Source of the DNA: JBBQRS01 sp038214535
GTDB taxonomy: Bacteria; Chloroflexota; Anaerolineae; CG2-30-64-16
Direction: 5' to 3'
Assembly: GCA_038214535.1 (NCBI GenBank)
Contig: JBBQRS010000044.1
Coordinates: 1-37,845 of the forward strand
DNA length: 37,845 bases
Positions 8,409 to 16,346 of this stretch are shown here, piece by piece. The position numbers and the translations under genes were made by a program. The notes beneath the pieces were generated by a model. That model saw only the letters and a program-made list of their open reading frames with translations. It did no database searches and was not told where the DNA came from. Positions within the stretch are counted from its first letter, which is position 1, and each line of letters opens with the position of its first letter.

Positions 8409-8437
8409 TGGACACCGCGCGCCAGTTGCGTTAAAAT
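8409..8437 (+). promoter_or_regulatory. Promoter of lhr, predicted leaderless
   Basis: TGGACA (8409-8414), 17-base spacer, TAAAAT (8432-8437). The -10 box ends six bases before ATG 8444 and no Shine-Dalgarno site fits between, so the mRNA should begin at or next to the start codon. Confidence 0.7.
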
Positions 8438-8443
8438 AGGGGC

Positions 8444-11400
8444 ATGAACGACGCATTATCCCAGTTCTCGCCTCACGTCCGCGAGTGGTTCAGCGGGACG
8501 TTTGGGCGGCCCACCTCACCGCAGGCGGCGGGCTGGCCGGCGATTCAGCGCGGCGATCACACGCTGATCCTCGCGCCTACCGGTTCGGGCAAGACGTTGG
8601 CCGCGTTCCTGTGGGGCATTGACCAGATCGGGCGCGCGCCCGCTGAGGGCGAGGGCATCCGGCTGCTCTATATCTCGCCTCTCAAGGCGCTGAACAACGA
8701 CATCGAGCGGAACCTGCGCGCCCCGCTGACCGGCATCCGCGCCGCAGCCGACAAGATGGACGTCCCCTGGCCGCGTATCCGCGTGGCCGTGCGCACGGGC
8801 GACACGTCCGCCTCGGCCCGCGCGGCGATGGTGAAACGCCCGCCCGATATCCTCATCACCACGCCGGAATCGCTCTACCTGATCCTGACCTCGCCGAAGG
8901 CACGCGACATCCTGCGCACCGTGCGCTCCGTGATCGTGGACGAGATTCACACCCTGGTGGGCGACAAGCGCGGCGCGCACTTGGCGCTGAGCCTCGAGCG
9001 GTTGGAGTACCTCGCCGACGGTCCGATCCAGCGCATCGGCCTCTCCGCGACCATCCGCCCTCTGGACGAAGCCGCGAAGTTCCTGGGTGGCCAACAGGAC
9101 GGCGCGGCGCGACCCGTGACGGTGATAGACACCGGTTATCGCAAGCCGATGGACCTCGCTGTGATCACGCCGGTAGACGACTTCCGCGCCATGCCGACCG
9201 ATTCCGTCTGGTCATCGGTGATCCCGCAGGTGCTGGGCGACGTGTTGCGGCATCGCAGTACGTTGATCTTCTGCAATAACCGCCGCCTGGCCGAGCGCAC
9301 CGCCGACCGGCTGAACGCGCAGATCGCCGCCGAACGCTCTGAGGAAATGCCGCCCGGCTCGACCGAGGCGCTGGCCCCCGGCGGCGTGATGCGCGGCAAG
9401 GGTATCTTCGCCATCGGCGTGGAGGGGCCGATCCGCGCACACCACGGCAGCATGGCGCGCGAGCGCCGCCACGAGATGGAGGAAGACCTGAAGGCGGGGC
9501 GGCTGCCCGCGCTGGTGGGCACCAGCTCGCTGGAACTGGGGATAGACATCGGCGCGGTGGACCTGGTGGTGCAGCTCCAGTCGCCTCGCAGCGTCTCGCA
9601 GGGGTTGCAGCGCGTGGGCCGGTCGGGTCACCTGGTGGGGCAGACCAGCCGCGGACGGATTTACACGACCTATCGCGATGATCTGGTGGAGGCCGCCGCG
9701 GTGGCGCGCGGAATGCTCGAAGGTGACGTGGAGCCGACGAAAGCGCCCCGCGCCCCGCTGGACGTGCTGACCCAGCAGATCGTCGCAATGGTCTCAGTAG
9801 AGCCGTGGGCGGCGGATGCCGTGTTCGGCCTCGTCCGTGACGCCTACCCCTATCGCGACCTGACCCCCGAAGCCTACCATTCGGTGCTGGAGATGCTGTC
9901 GGGCAAGTATCACGACCTGGGCGCGGCCCACCCGTCGTTGCGGGCGCGGATCGCGTGGGATCGCGTGAACGATATGCTCTATCCGCTGCCGGGGACGCGG
10001 ATGTTGGCGCTGGGTAACGCAGGGGTGATCACCGACCGCGGCGCGTTCGACGTGGTGCTGGCTGACGGCCAGACGCGCGTCGGCCAGCTCGATGAAGAGT
10101 TCGTCTTCGAGTCGCGCGCCGGCGACGCCTTCATCCTGGGATCGAACGTCTGGCGCATCCTCGACATCCAGGACGACCGCATTGTCGTGGGCGACGCGGC
10201 GGGCGTCTCGCCGCGGATGCCCTTCTGGCGCGGCGACTACCCCTGGCGGCCGTATGAGCTGGGCGAGCGGATCGCGCGGCTGCGGCGTGAGGTCGCCGAG
10301 CGGCTGCGGGCTGCTGAGGGCGCGCCGGACAGAGAGGCGGCGCACGCCGAGATATTGGCCTGGCTGCGCGAAACCTATGCGCTGGATGAACGGTCGGCGC
10401 ACAACCTTATAGATTACCTCGCGCATCAGCTCGACGTGGCCGGGGAGATCGCGGCGGACGACGCCATCGTGATCGAGTCTTTCACCGACGCGGTGGGTGA
10501 GGGCCGCGTGGTGGTGCATTCGCCGTTCGGCGGGCGCGTCAACGGCGCGTGGGCGCTGGCGTTGAGCGACGGGCTGCGCGAGCGGCTCGGCTTCCTGCCC
10601 GAGACGCAGGCCAACGATGACGGCATCCTGTTCCGGTTGCCCGCGGGCGTCGCGCCGGAGGTCGTCGTGGAGACGGTGCAGGACACCTCCGCGATTGTGG
10701 CGCGCGGACGCATCCTGCGCGCGCTCCCCGATTCGGCGCTTTTCGGCGCGCACTTCCGCATGAACGCGGCCCGCGCGTTGATGTTGCCGCGTTCGCGAGG
10801 GCGTAAACGCACACCCTTCTGGTTGCAACGCCTGAAGGCGCGCGACATGCTGGCGCTCGTGCGACGCTTCGCTGACTTCCCGCTGATCGTCGAGACCTAT
10901 CGCGACTGTCTGGAGGACGCGCTCGATCTGCCGCACCTCGAGGCGCTGCTCGATCGCATCCAGTCCGGGGAGATGCGCGTTGCGACGGTCGAGACGGTCG
11001 CGCCGTCGCCGGTGGCTGCGGGCTTGCTGCTGAATTTCACCAGCACCTATATGTACGAGTGGGACGCGCCGAAGGCCGAGCGCCAGATCATGGAACTGAG
11101 CCTGCGCGCCGAACTGCCCGCGTCTACGGATGAAGGCCGCGGCGTGGGCGACTTGCTCAGGCCGGAAGCCGTGACGGAGGTCGTGGAACGCGCCGGTCAT
11201 ATCGGGGCCGGGCGCGGCGCGCGTAGCCTGGACGAGCTGGCGGTTTTCTTCGAGGGGCTGGGCGATCTCACGACCGACGAGGCGATGATCCGGTGCGCCG
11301 TCCCCGCGGAGGAGGTCCCAGGTTGGCTGGCGGAGTTGGCGCGGACGGGACGCATCATCCGGATGGCTATCGGCGCGGGCGCGCCGCGCTACGTCTCCGC

Positions 11401-13084
11401 CGAACACGCCGACGCCTATCGCGCGGTTTTTGCCGGGCCGTCGGACGCGGCGCGTGATGCGGCTGCGGAGGGCATCCTGCGTCGCTACCTGAGCTATGCC
11501 GGGCCGGTCTCTGCCGATGATCTCCTGCGCCGTTACCCGTTCGCTCCGGCGTGGCTGGCGGCGATGCTGCACCGCATGGAGGATGCGCGGGAGATCGTGG
11601 CGTACACTCCCGGCGACCCACCGACCTATCTGGATGGTCGCCTGTTCGAGCAGGCGCGCCGCCGCACCCTTGCGATCCTCCGCAAAGAGATTCACCCGGT
11701 CACGCCGGAGACGTTCGCGGGCTTTCTGACGGGGTGGCAACACCTCGGCCGCGACCGCTTCGCGACTCCGGCGGATGGCGTGCGGCAGGCGTTGCGACAA
11801 CTGCGCGGGGTCTCATTGCCGGGGCCGCTCTGGGAGCGCGAGGTGTTGCCGGTGCGGGTGGCCGGTTTCACATCCGCCGATCTCGCGGCAGCGCTGGCCG
11901 ATGGCGGGGTGATCTGGGCCGCGGCGGGTGGCGAGGGCCGCCGGGCGCGCGTCGGGTTCTTCCCACGCGGTGAGGGCCGCCTCTTCCTGCCCCCTGCGGA
12001 ACTTGAAGGCCTGAGCGACGCCGCGCAACGCGCCCATGACTATCTGCGGGAAGAGGGCGCGTCGCCCGTCATGGACCTGGAAACCGGGCTGGGGCTGAGC
12101 GCGCCGGTGGTGCAGGCTGCGCTGGTCGAGCTGGCATTGGCCGGGCTGGCGACCTCGGACAGCCTCGATGGGTTGCACGCCGTGTTGGATTTTGTGCCCG
12201 TGGATACCGGCCCGCGCCGCGCCGTCAGCGCGCTGGAAGCGGAACTCGCCGCGCGGCGGACGCGGCCCGCGCACCTCACGCGTCCCTCCTACCCCCGGTT
12301 GCGCAGCGCCCGGCGCGACGTGCGGCGTAAGCTTGAAAGCGAGCTTGAGCTGTCCACCTCGACCACAGCGGGCGATCCCTCGGCGGGGCGATGGAGCCTG
12401 CTGCACCGGGCCGGGGTGCTTGGCCCACCCGTGACCGATGATGCGCTGGCCGCGGCGCGCGCCCGCGTTCTGCTCGAACGCTATGGCGTGGTCACGCGTG
12501 AGGCCGTGCGCCGCGAGGCAGGGCCGTTCGAGTGGGCCGCGTTGGTGAGGACGCTGGCGCGCATGGAGTTGCGCGGGGAAATCCGGCGGGGTTACTTCGT
12601 CGCGGGGTTCTGGGGCGTGCAATATGCGCTGCCCGAGGCGGTCGAGCGACTGCGGGCGGTCGCTGCCGAAGGCGCGGACGCGGAGGGCGCGCCGCTAATC
12701 GTGATGAACGCGCTGGACCCGGCGCTAGTTTACGGCCTGAACACGACGGACGGTGCAGTGTTGCTCGGTGACGGGGAGGACGCGCCGGTCGCCGATGAGG
12801 ATGCGCCACACTTCATGCGCGTGCCGTCCACGCGCCTGGTATACGGCGGCGGACGGTTGCTGCTGCTGACCGAAGACAACGGCGAGCGGATGTGGGCGCC
12901 CGCGTGGGCCGCGGACGCGTTGATCCGCCGCGCGGTGACGGCGTATCTCGAAGCGCCGGGCGCGCCGCGCCGTCTCATCGTGGCAAGCTGGAACGGCGAG
13001 CCTGCGCTGGGCGGCCCGGCGCAGGCGATCTTGCAACCGCTCGGTTTCACGCGTGCCCCCGGTGGGCTGGAACGTTGGGCGTGA
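8444..13084 (+). CDS. lhr: Lhr-type ATP-dependent 3'-5' helicase, full length
   Basis: A 1546-residue superfamily 2 helicase of the Lhr (large helicase-related) type; E. coli Lhr is 1538 residues. Order: Walker A APTGSGKT (44-51), TPESL, DEIH (166-169), SAT in LSATIRPL, GTSSLELGID, and QRVGRSGH in the second RecA domain, followed by the winged-helix and beta-bundle Lhr core and a long C-terminal region. Lhr moves along single-stranded DNA in the 3'-5' direction and unwinds RNA:DNA hybrids and other duplexes; it belongs to DNA repair, and the long bacterial form has been linked to a C-terminal glycosylase activity. The gene stands alone with its own leaderless-type promoter and is followed by a family A palindrome. 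It is intact. Confidence 0.95.
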   Translation: MNDALSQFSPHVREWFSGTFGRPTSPQAAGWPAIQRGDHTLILAPTGSGKTLAAFLWGIDQIGRAPAEGEGIRLLYISPLKALNNDIERNLRAPLTGIRAAADKMDVPWPRIRVAVRTGDTSASARAAMVKRPPDILITTPESLYLILTSPKARDILRTVRSVIVDEIHTLVGDKRGAHLALSLERLEYLADGPIQRIGLSATIRPLDEAAKFLGGQQDGAARPVTVIDTGYRKPMDLAVITPVDDFRAMPTDSVWSSVIPQVLGDVLRHRSTLIFCNNRRLAERTADRLNAQIAAERSEEMPPGSTEALAPGGVMRGKGIFAIGVEGPIRAHHGSMARERRHEMEEDLKAGRLPALVGTSSLELGIDIGAVDLVVQLQSPRSVSQGLQRVGRSGHLVGQTSRGRIYTTYRDDLVEAAAVARGMLEGDVEPTKAPRAPLDVLTQQIVAMVSVEPWAADAVFGLVRDAYPYRDLTPEAYHSVLEMLSGKYHDLGAAHPSLRARIAWDRVNDMLYPLPGTRMLALGNAGVITDRGAFDVVLADGQTRVGQLDEEFVFESRAGDAFILGSNVWRILDIQDDRIVVGDAAGVSPRMPFWRGDYPWRPYELGERIARLRREVAERLRAAEGAPDREAAHAEILAWLRETYALDERSAHNLIDYLAHQLDVAGEIAADDAIVIESFTDAVGEGRVVVHSPFGGRVNGAWALALSDGLRERLGFLPETQANDDGILFRLPAGVAPEVVVETVQDTSAIVARGRILRALPDSALFGAHFRMNAARALMLPRSRGRKRTPFWLQRLKARDMLALVRRFADFPLIVETYRDCLEDALDLPHLEALLDRIQSGEMRVATVETVAPSPVAAGLLLNFTSTYMYEWDAPKAERQIMELSLRAELPASTDEGRGVGDLLRPEAVTEVVERAGHIGAGRGARSLDELAVFFEGLGDLTTDEAMIRCAVPAEEVPGWLAELARTGRIIRMAIGAGAPRYVSAEHADAYRAVFAGPSDAARDAAAEGILRRYLSYAGPVSADDLLRRYPFAPAWLAAMLHRMEDAREIVAYTPGDPPTYLDGRLFEQARRRTLAILRKEIHPVTPETFAGFLTGWQHLGRDRFATPADGVRQALRQLRGVSLPGPLWEREVLPVRVAGFTSADLAAALADGGVIWAAAGGEGRRARVGFFPRGEGRLFLPPAELEGLSDAAQRAHDYLREEGASPVMDLETGLGLSAPVVQAALVELALAGLATSDSLDGLHAVLDFVPVDTGPRRAVSALEAELAARRTRPAHLTRPSYPRLRSARRDVRRKLESELELSTSTTAGDPSAGRWSLLHRAGVLGPPVTDDALAAARARVLLERYGVVTREAVRREAGPFEWAALVRTLARMELRGEIRRGYFVAGFWGVQYALPEAVERLRAVAAEGADAEGAPLIVMNALDPALVYGLNTTDGAVLLGDGEDAPVADEDAPHFMRVPSTRLVYGGGRLLLLTEDNGERMWAPAWAADALIRRAVTAYLEAPGAPRRLIVASWNGEPALGGPAQAILQPLGFTRAPGGLERWA

Positions 13085-13100
13085 TGGCGTAGGTGAGCGC

Positions 13101-13133
13101 AGGTGCAACGCACTTCCGAAGTGCGTTGCACCT
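13101..13133. repeat. 33-base palindrome, family A, copy 3
   Basis: Same sequence as copy 2, 16 bases after the lhr stop. Its right arm ends in TTGCACCT, which overlaps the possible -35 box of the next gene. Confidence 0.95.
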
Positions 13134-13155
13134 CGATACGCCCATGTGATATACT
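13126..13155 (+). promoter_or_regulatory. Promoter of the PIN/DUF4268-like pair
   Basis: TGATATACT gives an extended -10 (TATACT 13150-13155). TTGCAC (13126-13131), supplied by the end of the palindrome, lies 18 bases upstream and could be the -35 box. The leader would be about 40 bases. Confidence 0.55.
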
Positions 13156-13201
13156 CCGTGCATCATCGCAACCTCACAACACGACAGGGAGCTGAAACGC
13201 C

Positions 13202-14530
13202 GTGGCAGGTCTGATCGCGATCCCCGACGCCAGCTTTTTTATCAGGGCGCAGCAATCGGGTGATTTTCACGAGTACCTCTCGCAACCCGGCTTGCGCCTG
13301 AAGGTGGTCATCCCGCGCCCGGTTTTCTGGGAGCTGGATGAATTGCGCTTCAAGGATGACCAGGCGTATATCGTGCGCGAGGTACGCCGGCGGCTGGAGC
13401 AACTGCTGCGTACCCAGCAGACGAGCGGTGCGCTCGTGACCTACGAAACCGACCTCGAAACGCGCCTGGTGCGCGAGCAGCCGGTGGGCGAGCAACTGGT
13501 CTCCTATCTGGTGCAGCGCGCCCGCCGTTTCCCGCATGACCGTTTCGTCCTGCTTTCCCATGACATCGCGGCCCGTAACCTGGCGTTGCTTTCCCCCGAT
13601 TTCCAGCAGCTTCGCAACGTTCACGTCAGCAGTCTCGAGGAGTGGCCCGCCGCGGCTGAGTGGTTGCTGGCGCAGGCCGAGCCGGGCACGGTCGCCGGCT
13701 GGGCGATTCGGCTGACCCAGAACGTGATGCAGGATGTGGGCGATGAGCGGTTTCAGGGCGTGCGCGTCAGCGTGGCCTGTGACATTTCCGATTTCGCCTT
13801 CGGTGAAGCAACCGTGAAGATCTGGTTCCAGGATGCCGCCACACAGGTCTGGCTGGAAGATCGCAACGGGCAGTATGAAACCGGCGGCTACGTGACGCTC
13901 ACCGACCGGCTCCCCGTCTATTCGGATCGCGAGCGTTACGAGAATACTTTGTTCCTCCCCTATGATGAGCTGCACCTGAACCCCGGCTCGCACCAGATCT
14001 CGCTGGCGGCCAATATCCTGAATCCGGCGACCGGGCGACAAATTGGCGAATCGGGGTGGGCAGAGTTCGGCTATCGCGAGCGCCGGCCGGAGGTGAAGCT
14101 GCACGCCGCGGCGGTGCAGGCCGTGCATCTGGGCGAGCGTCGCGACCAGCGCGGCGAGGGAGTGGAGATCAGCGCGAATTTCACCGTGGACTCATGGCGG
14201 GGGCGCGCCGGAGAAATGCGCGTCTACTTCCGCGATCAGGCCACGGGCGAGCAACTGATGGACAAGAACGGGCGCTACGTCTGCGACGGCGGCCTGGTCT
14301 GCGCGGCGGAGCGCTTTGTCCCCGGCCAGGAGCACGCGCGCTTTCGGCGCTGTGTCGCGTTCATCCCCCTGGACGAGTTGCACCTGCCCGACCGCACGCG
14401 GCGCACGTTGGAATGCGTCGTAACGCTGTGGGCCGCGGGCCACCGGCGTGAGATCGCCGAATCGGAGTGGCTGGCGTTCGAGGTGGGCGAAGACGAACCC
14501 CGGCCTGCCGCACCGCCCCCCAAAGCGTAA
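13202..14530 (+). CDS. PIN-like domain protein with two C-terminal beta-rich repeats
   Basis: A 442-residue protein. Residues 4-150 look like a PIN ribonuclease domain: Asp9 in IPDASFFI, Glu44 in VFWELDELR and Asp121 in LLSHDIAARNLAL occupy the usual acidic positions, and the PRPVFWELDELRFK block resembles PIN domains of PhoH-associated proteins. Two copies of a repeat of about 105 residues follow (roughly 188-295 and 325-432). They share F-x-D-x-A-T, a D-[RK]-N-G-x-Y turn and a LP-x-DELHL strand; I know no name for this module. The start is GTG 13202 with AGGGAG about ten bases upstream. The next gene begins six bases after the stop, so the pair is one operon. No membrane segment is seen. 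A nuclease role is inferred. Confidence 0.7.
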   Translation: MAGLIAIPDASFFIRAQQSGDFHEYLSQPGLRLKVVIPRPVFWELDELRFKDDQAYIVREVRRRLEQLLRTQQTSGALVTYETDLETRLVREQPVGEQLVSYLVQRARRFPHDRFVLLSHDIAARNLALLSPDFQQLRNVHVSSLEEWPAAAEWLLAQAEPGTVAGWAIRLTQNVMQDVGDERFQGVRVSVACDISDFAFGEATVKIWFQDAATQVWLEDRNGQYETGGYVTLTDRLPVYSDRERYENTLFLPYDELHLNPGSHQISLAANILNPATGRQIGESGWAEFGYRERRPEVKLHAAAVQAVHLGERRDQRGEGVEISANFTVDSWRGRAGEMRVYFRDQATGEQLMDKNGRYVCDGGLVCAAERFVPGQEHARFRRCVAFIPLDELHLPDRTRRTLECVVTLWAAGHRREIAESEWLAFEVGEDEPRPAAPPPKA

Positions 14531-14536
14531 CAGCCC

Positions 14537-15328
14537 ATGCCGACTGCCCCTCAAGGTTCTGACTCCGGCCTCTACGTGAGTTTTTGGAACCAACTCCTCG
14601 AAAAGACGCGCCTGCAAACCAGCCTGTTTCGCGGGGCCGCCCCCAAAGCCGGCGCTGAGTTGACGGTGAAGCAGGGCGCGCTGCGCTGGAGCTTCGTCGT
14701 GAGCGACAACGCGTCTCTCGTCGCACTACAAGTCGGGGATACGGATGCAAACCGCGTAATTTCCGAACGCCTGCTCGCGCACCAGCATGAGATTGACCTG
14801 GCGTGCGGCGCGCGGCTGATCTGGCGGCAGGGGCACGCCGCCGATGAACCTGCCCTGGTGGTCATCTGGCGCGTCGAGGAGTATGGCCCCGCGACCACCG
14901 GCGATTGGACGGGGTTGCAGGATGCGCTGGTAGACGCGATGGCGAGGCTGTACGGGGCGTGTCGCCCTTACCTGACAGAGAAGCCCGGCCAGCCCGCGCC
15001 TGCCCGGCCCGCACCGGATGCGGACATTGAGGGGTTGGCGCAACGTTTCACCGAGGATCTGATTAACGCCCATTATCTGTTGGGAGAAGAAACGGGCTAC
15101 TCGGCAGCCCAATTCCTCGGCTCGGTGCGGCGGCATGGCGGTGTGGATGCGGCGCGGCGGTCGCTGCGGGTGTCACAGCCGGAAGGACTCGAGACGTTGC
15201 GCAAGATGCACCGGCTCGATATTTCGGTGGAGGCGTATGTGCTGCGCCCGGAGTACGCCGCGTTGTTCACGGAGGATGAACGCGAGATCGCGCGGGCGCG
15301 GCTGCGCAGTTGCGGCTATCCGGTATAG
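14537..15328 (+). CDS. DUF4268-like protein with C-terminal helical domain
   Basis: A 263-residue cytosolic protein. The first about 145 residues (SFWNQLLEKTRLQ, then ALRWSFVVSDNASLVALQVGD, a Glu/Gln helix and the DWTGLQDALVDAMARLYGA end) follow the layout I associate with DUF4268, a domain seen alone or in restriction-type proteins. A Pro/Ala linker (about 148-160) leads to a helical domain (about 165-263) with TGYSAAQFLGSV, GGVDAARRSL, RLDISVEAYVL and LFTEDEREIARARLR, a module I recall from many uncharacterised bacterial proteins. It starts six bases after the PIN gene stop, so translational coupling is likely. The function is unknown; partnership with the nuclease-like protein is inferred from the spacing. 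Confidence 0.65.
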   Translation: MPTAPQGSDSGLYVSFWNQLLEKTRLQTSLFRGAAPKAGAELTVKQGALRWSFVVSDNASLVALQVGDTDANRVISERLLAHQHEIDLACGARLIWRQGHAADEPALVVIWRVEEYGPATTGDWTGLQDALVDAMARLYGACRPYLTEKPGQPAPARPAPDADIEGLAQRFTEDLINAHYLLGEETGYSAAQFLGSVRRHGGVDAARRSLRVSQPEGLETLRKMHRLDISVEAYVLRPEYAALFTEDEREIARARLRSCGYPV

Positions 15329-15331
15329 GAC

Positions 15332-15415
15332 GCCCTCACCCGGCCTCTCCCACGGGGAGAGGGGCCAGACGCCCGGTCTCCCTCTCCCTTTGGGAGAGGG
15401 TTGGGGTGAGGGAAG
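15332..15415. repeat. Family C repeat cluster between convergent genes
   Basis: CTCTCCCACGGGGAGAG and CTCTCCCTTTGGGAGAG hairpins flanked by CCCTCACCC and GGGTGAGGG, forming a larger inverted repeat. It fills the whole gap between the DUF4268-like gene and the secreted protein gene that converges on it. Confidence 0.85.
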
Positions 15416-15416
15416 T

Positions 15417-16235
15417 CTAGCGTACCTTGCCGTTGAGGTCTACGGCTGCGCCCGCTTCAACCGGTGCGTCAGCGTTCGCGGCCTCATGCGCGGCCATCAT
15501 GCCGTCGCATGGGTAGGGGTAGATCGCGAAATTGTCGAACCGCACATCGTAGTTTTCATAGTCATAAGTGGTGACGACCAGGCCGACCTGGCGCGCTCCC
15601 AGGAATGAGTCGTCGTTAATCGTAGTGATGAGATATCCATTGGCATACGCGCGGATTTCTGAGCCGTTGCGCACCACTTCCAGATGATTGGTGGTCAGCC
15701 CCCGGTTGATGTGCGCCGAATAACCGGTAGCCAGCGGTAGCCACTGGCCCTTATTGAACCGCCAGATATCGTACTCGCCCAACTCCTGATAGACCTCGAA
15801 GGTGTAGTATTGGCGCGATGCATCGGATAGACCGAACATCAGCCCGGCGCTGCCGTTGTTCTTGACGACCGGTCGCACATCGGCGGCGATGCGATAATTC
15901 TGATATGCTCCCTGGGGCCAACTCCTGACGACATCATTGACTTCCCTGGTTATGATCCGGTATTCGCCGTTCTTATACTCCATCAACCACCGTTCGGTGT
16001 CCTCCACGAGCCAGCCGCTCGATGGGTCGCTGAAATCGTCGAAGAAGAGCGGTTGACACCCAAAGGTGGCGTTAAAGGCGACGAAGGGCAGATAGGACGC
16101 GCCGGCATTCGGTTGCGGACGGGCGGGCGTGTTCGAGTCGGCGGCCAGCGTAGTGGGCCACAGGATGACCAGCAGCGCCGGAATGACCAGGGCCAGGATA
16201 CGCCTGGAGAGACGGGATCGGGGATCAGATATCAT
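15417..16235 (-). CDS. Secreted lectin-like/DUF1080-type protein
   Basis: A 272-residue exported protein: signal peptide at about residues 10-32 (hydrophobic core LALVIPALLVILW, cleavage near LAA), then the motif SYLPFV (47-52), then one jelly-roll domain from FDDFSDPSSGW to RFDNFAIYP (about 65-245). Domains of this kind (DUF1080/3-keto-disaccharide hydrolase and LamG-like folds) bind or process sugars; catalytic residues cannot be identified here. The FSDPxSGW opening also starts the last domain of the broken gene at 31629-33037, so the two are related. ATG 16235 has AGGAGG eight bases upstream. Confidence 0.75.
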   Translation of the reverse strand: MISDPRSRLSRRILALVIPALLVILWPTTLAADSNTPARPQPNAGASYLPFVAFNATFGCQPLFFDDFSDPSSGWLVEDTERWLMEYKNGEYRIITREVNDVVRSWPQGAYQNYRIAADVRPVVKNNGSAGLMFGLSDASRQYYTFEVYQELGEYDIWRFNKGQWLPLATGYSAHINRGLTTNHLEVVRNGSEIRAYANGYLITTINDDSFLGARQVGLVVTTYDYENYDVRFDNFAIYPYPCDGMMAAHEAANADAPVEAGAAVDLNGKVR

Positions 16236-16277
16236 GGCAATAGCCTCCTGATGGCGATTCGTGGTGAAAGCAGGGTG

Positions 16278-16306
16278 ATTATAATCCCACGACCGGCGCT
16301 TGCCAA
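16278..16306 (-). promoter_or_regulatory. Promoter of the secreted protein, inside a hairpin
   Basis: On the minus strand TTGGCA (16306-16301), 17-base spacer, TATAAT (16283-16278). The -35 box is the loop of the hairpin at 16287-16318 and most of the spacer is one arm. Confidence 0.65.
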
Positions 16307-16318
16307 CGCCGGTCGTGG
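16287..16318 (-). terminator. Hairpin between two minus-strand secreted-protein genes
   Basis: Arms CCACGACCGGCG and CGCCGGTCGTGG (12 bases each, perfect) with an eight-base loop, 28 bases after the alpha/beta hydrolase stop. It is followed on the minus strand by GATTATAATC, not by a U-run. It could end the upstream transcript; it also overlaps the next promoter. Confidence 0.5.
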
Positions 16319-16346
16319 ATGACGAAGCTCGGTTCGGATATTGTGG

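Noticed and set aside
9794..11800. 668-codon open frame antisense to lhr
   Set aside because: Long antisense frames are expected opposite GC-rich genes. It is Arg/His/Gln-rich, matches no family I know, and lies fully inside a well-conserved helicase gene.
13163..14128. 321-codon open frame antisense to the PIN gene
   Set aside because: The PIN gene has a promoter, start site, domain motifs and a coupled partner; the antisense frame has none.
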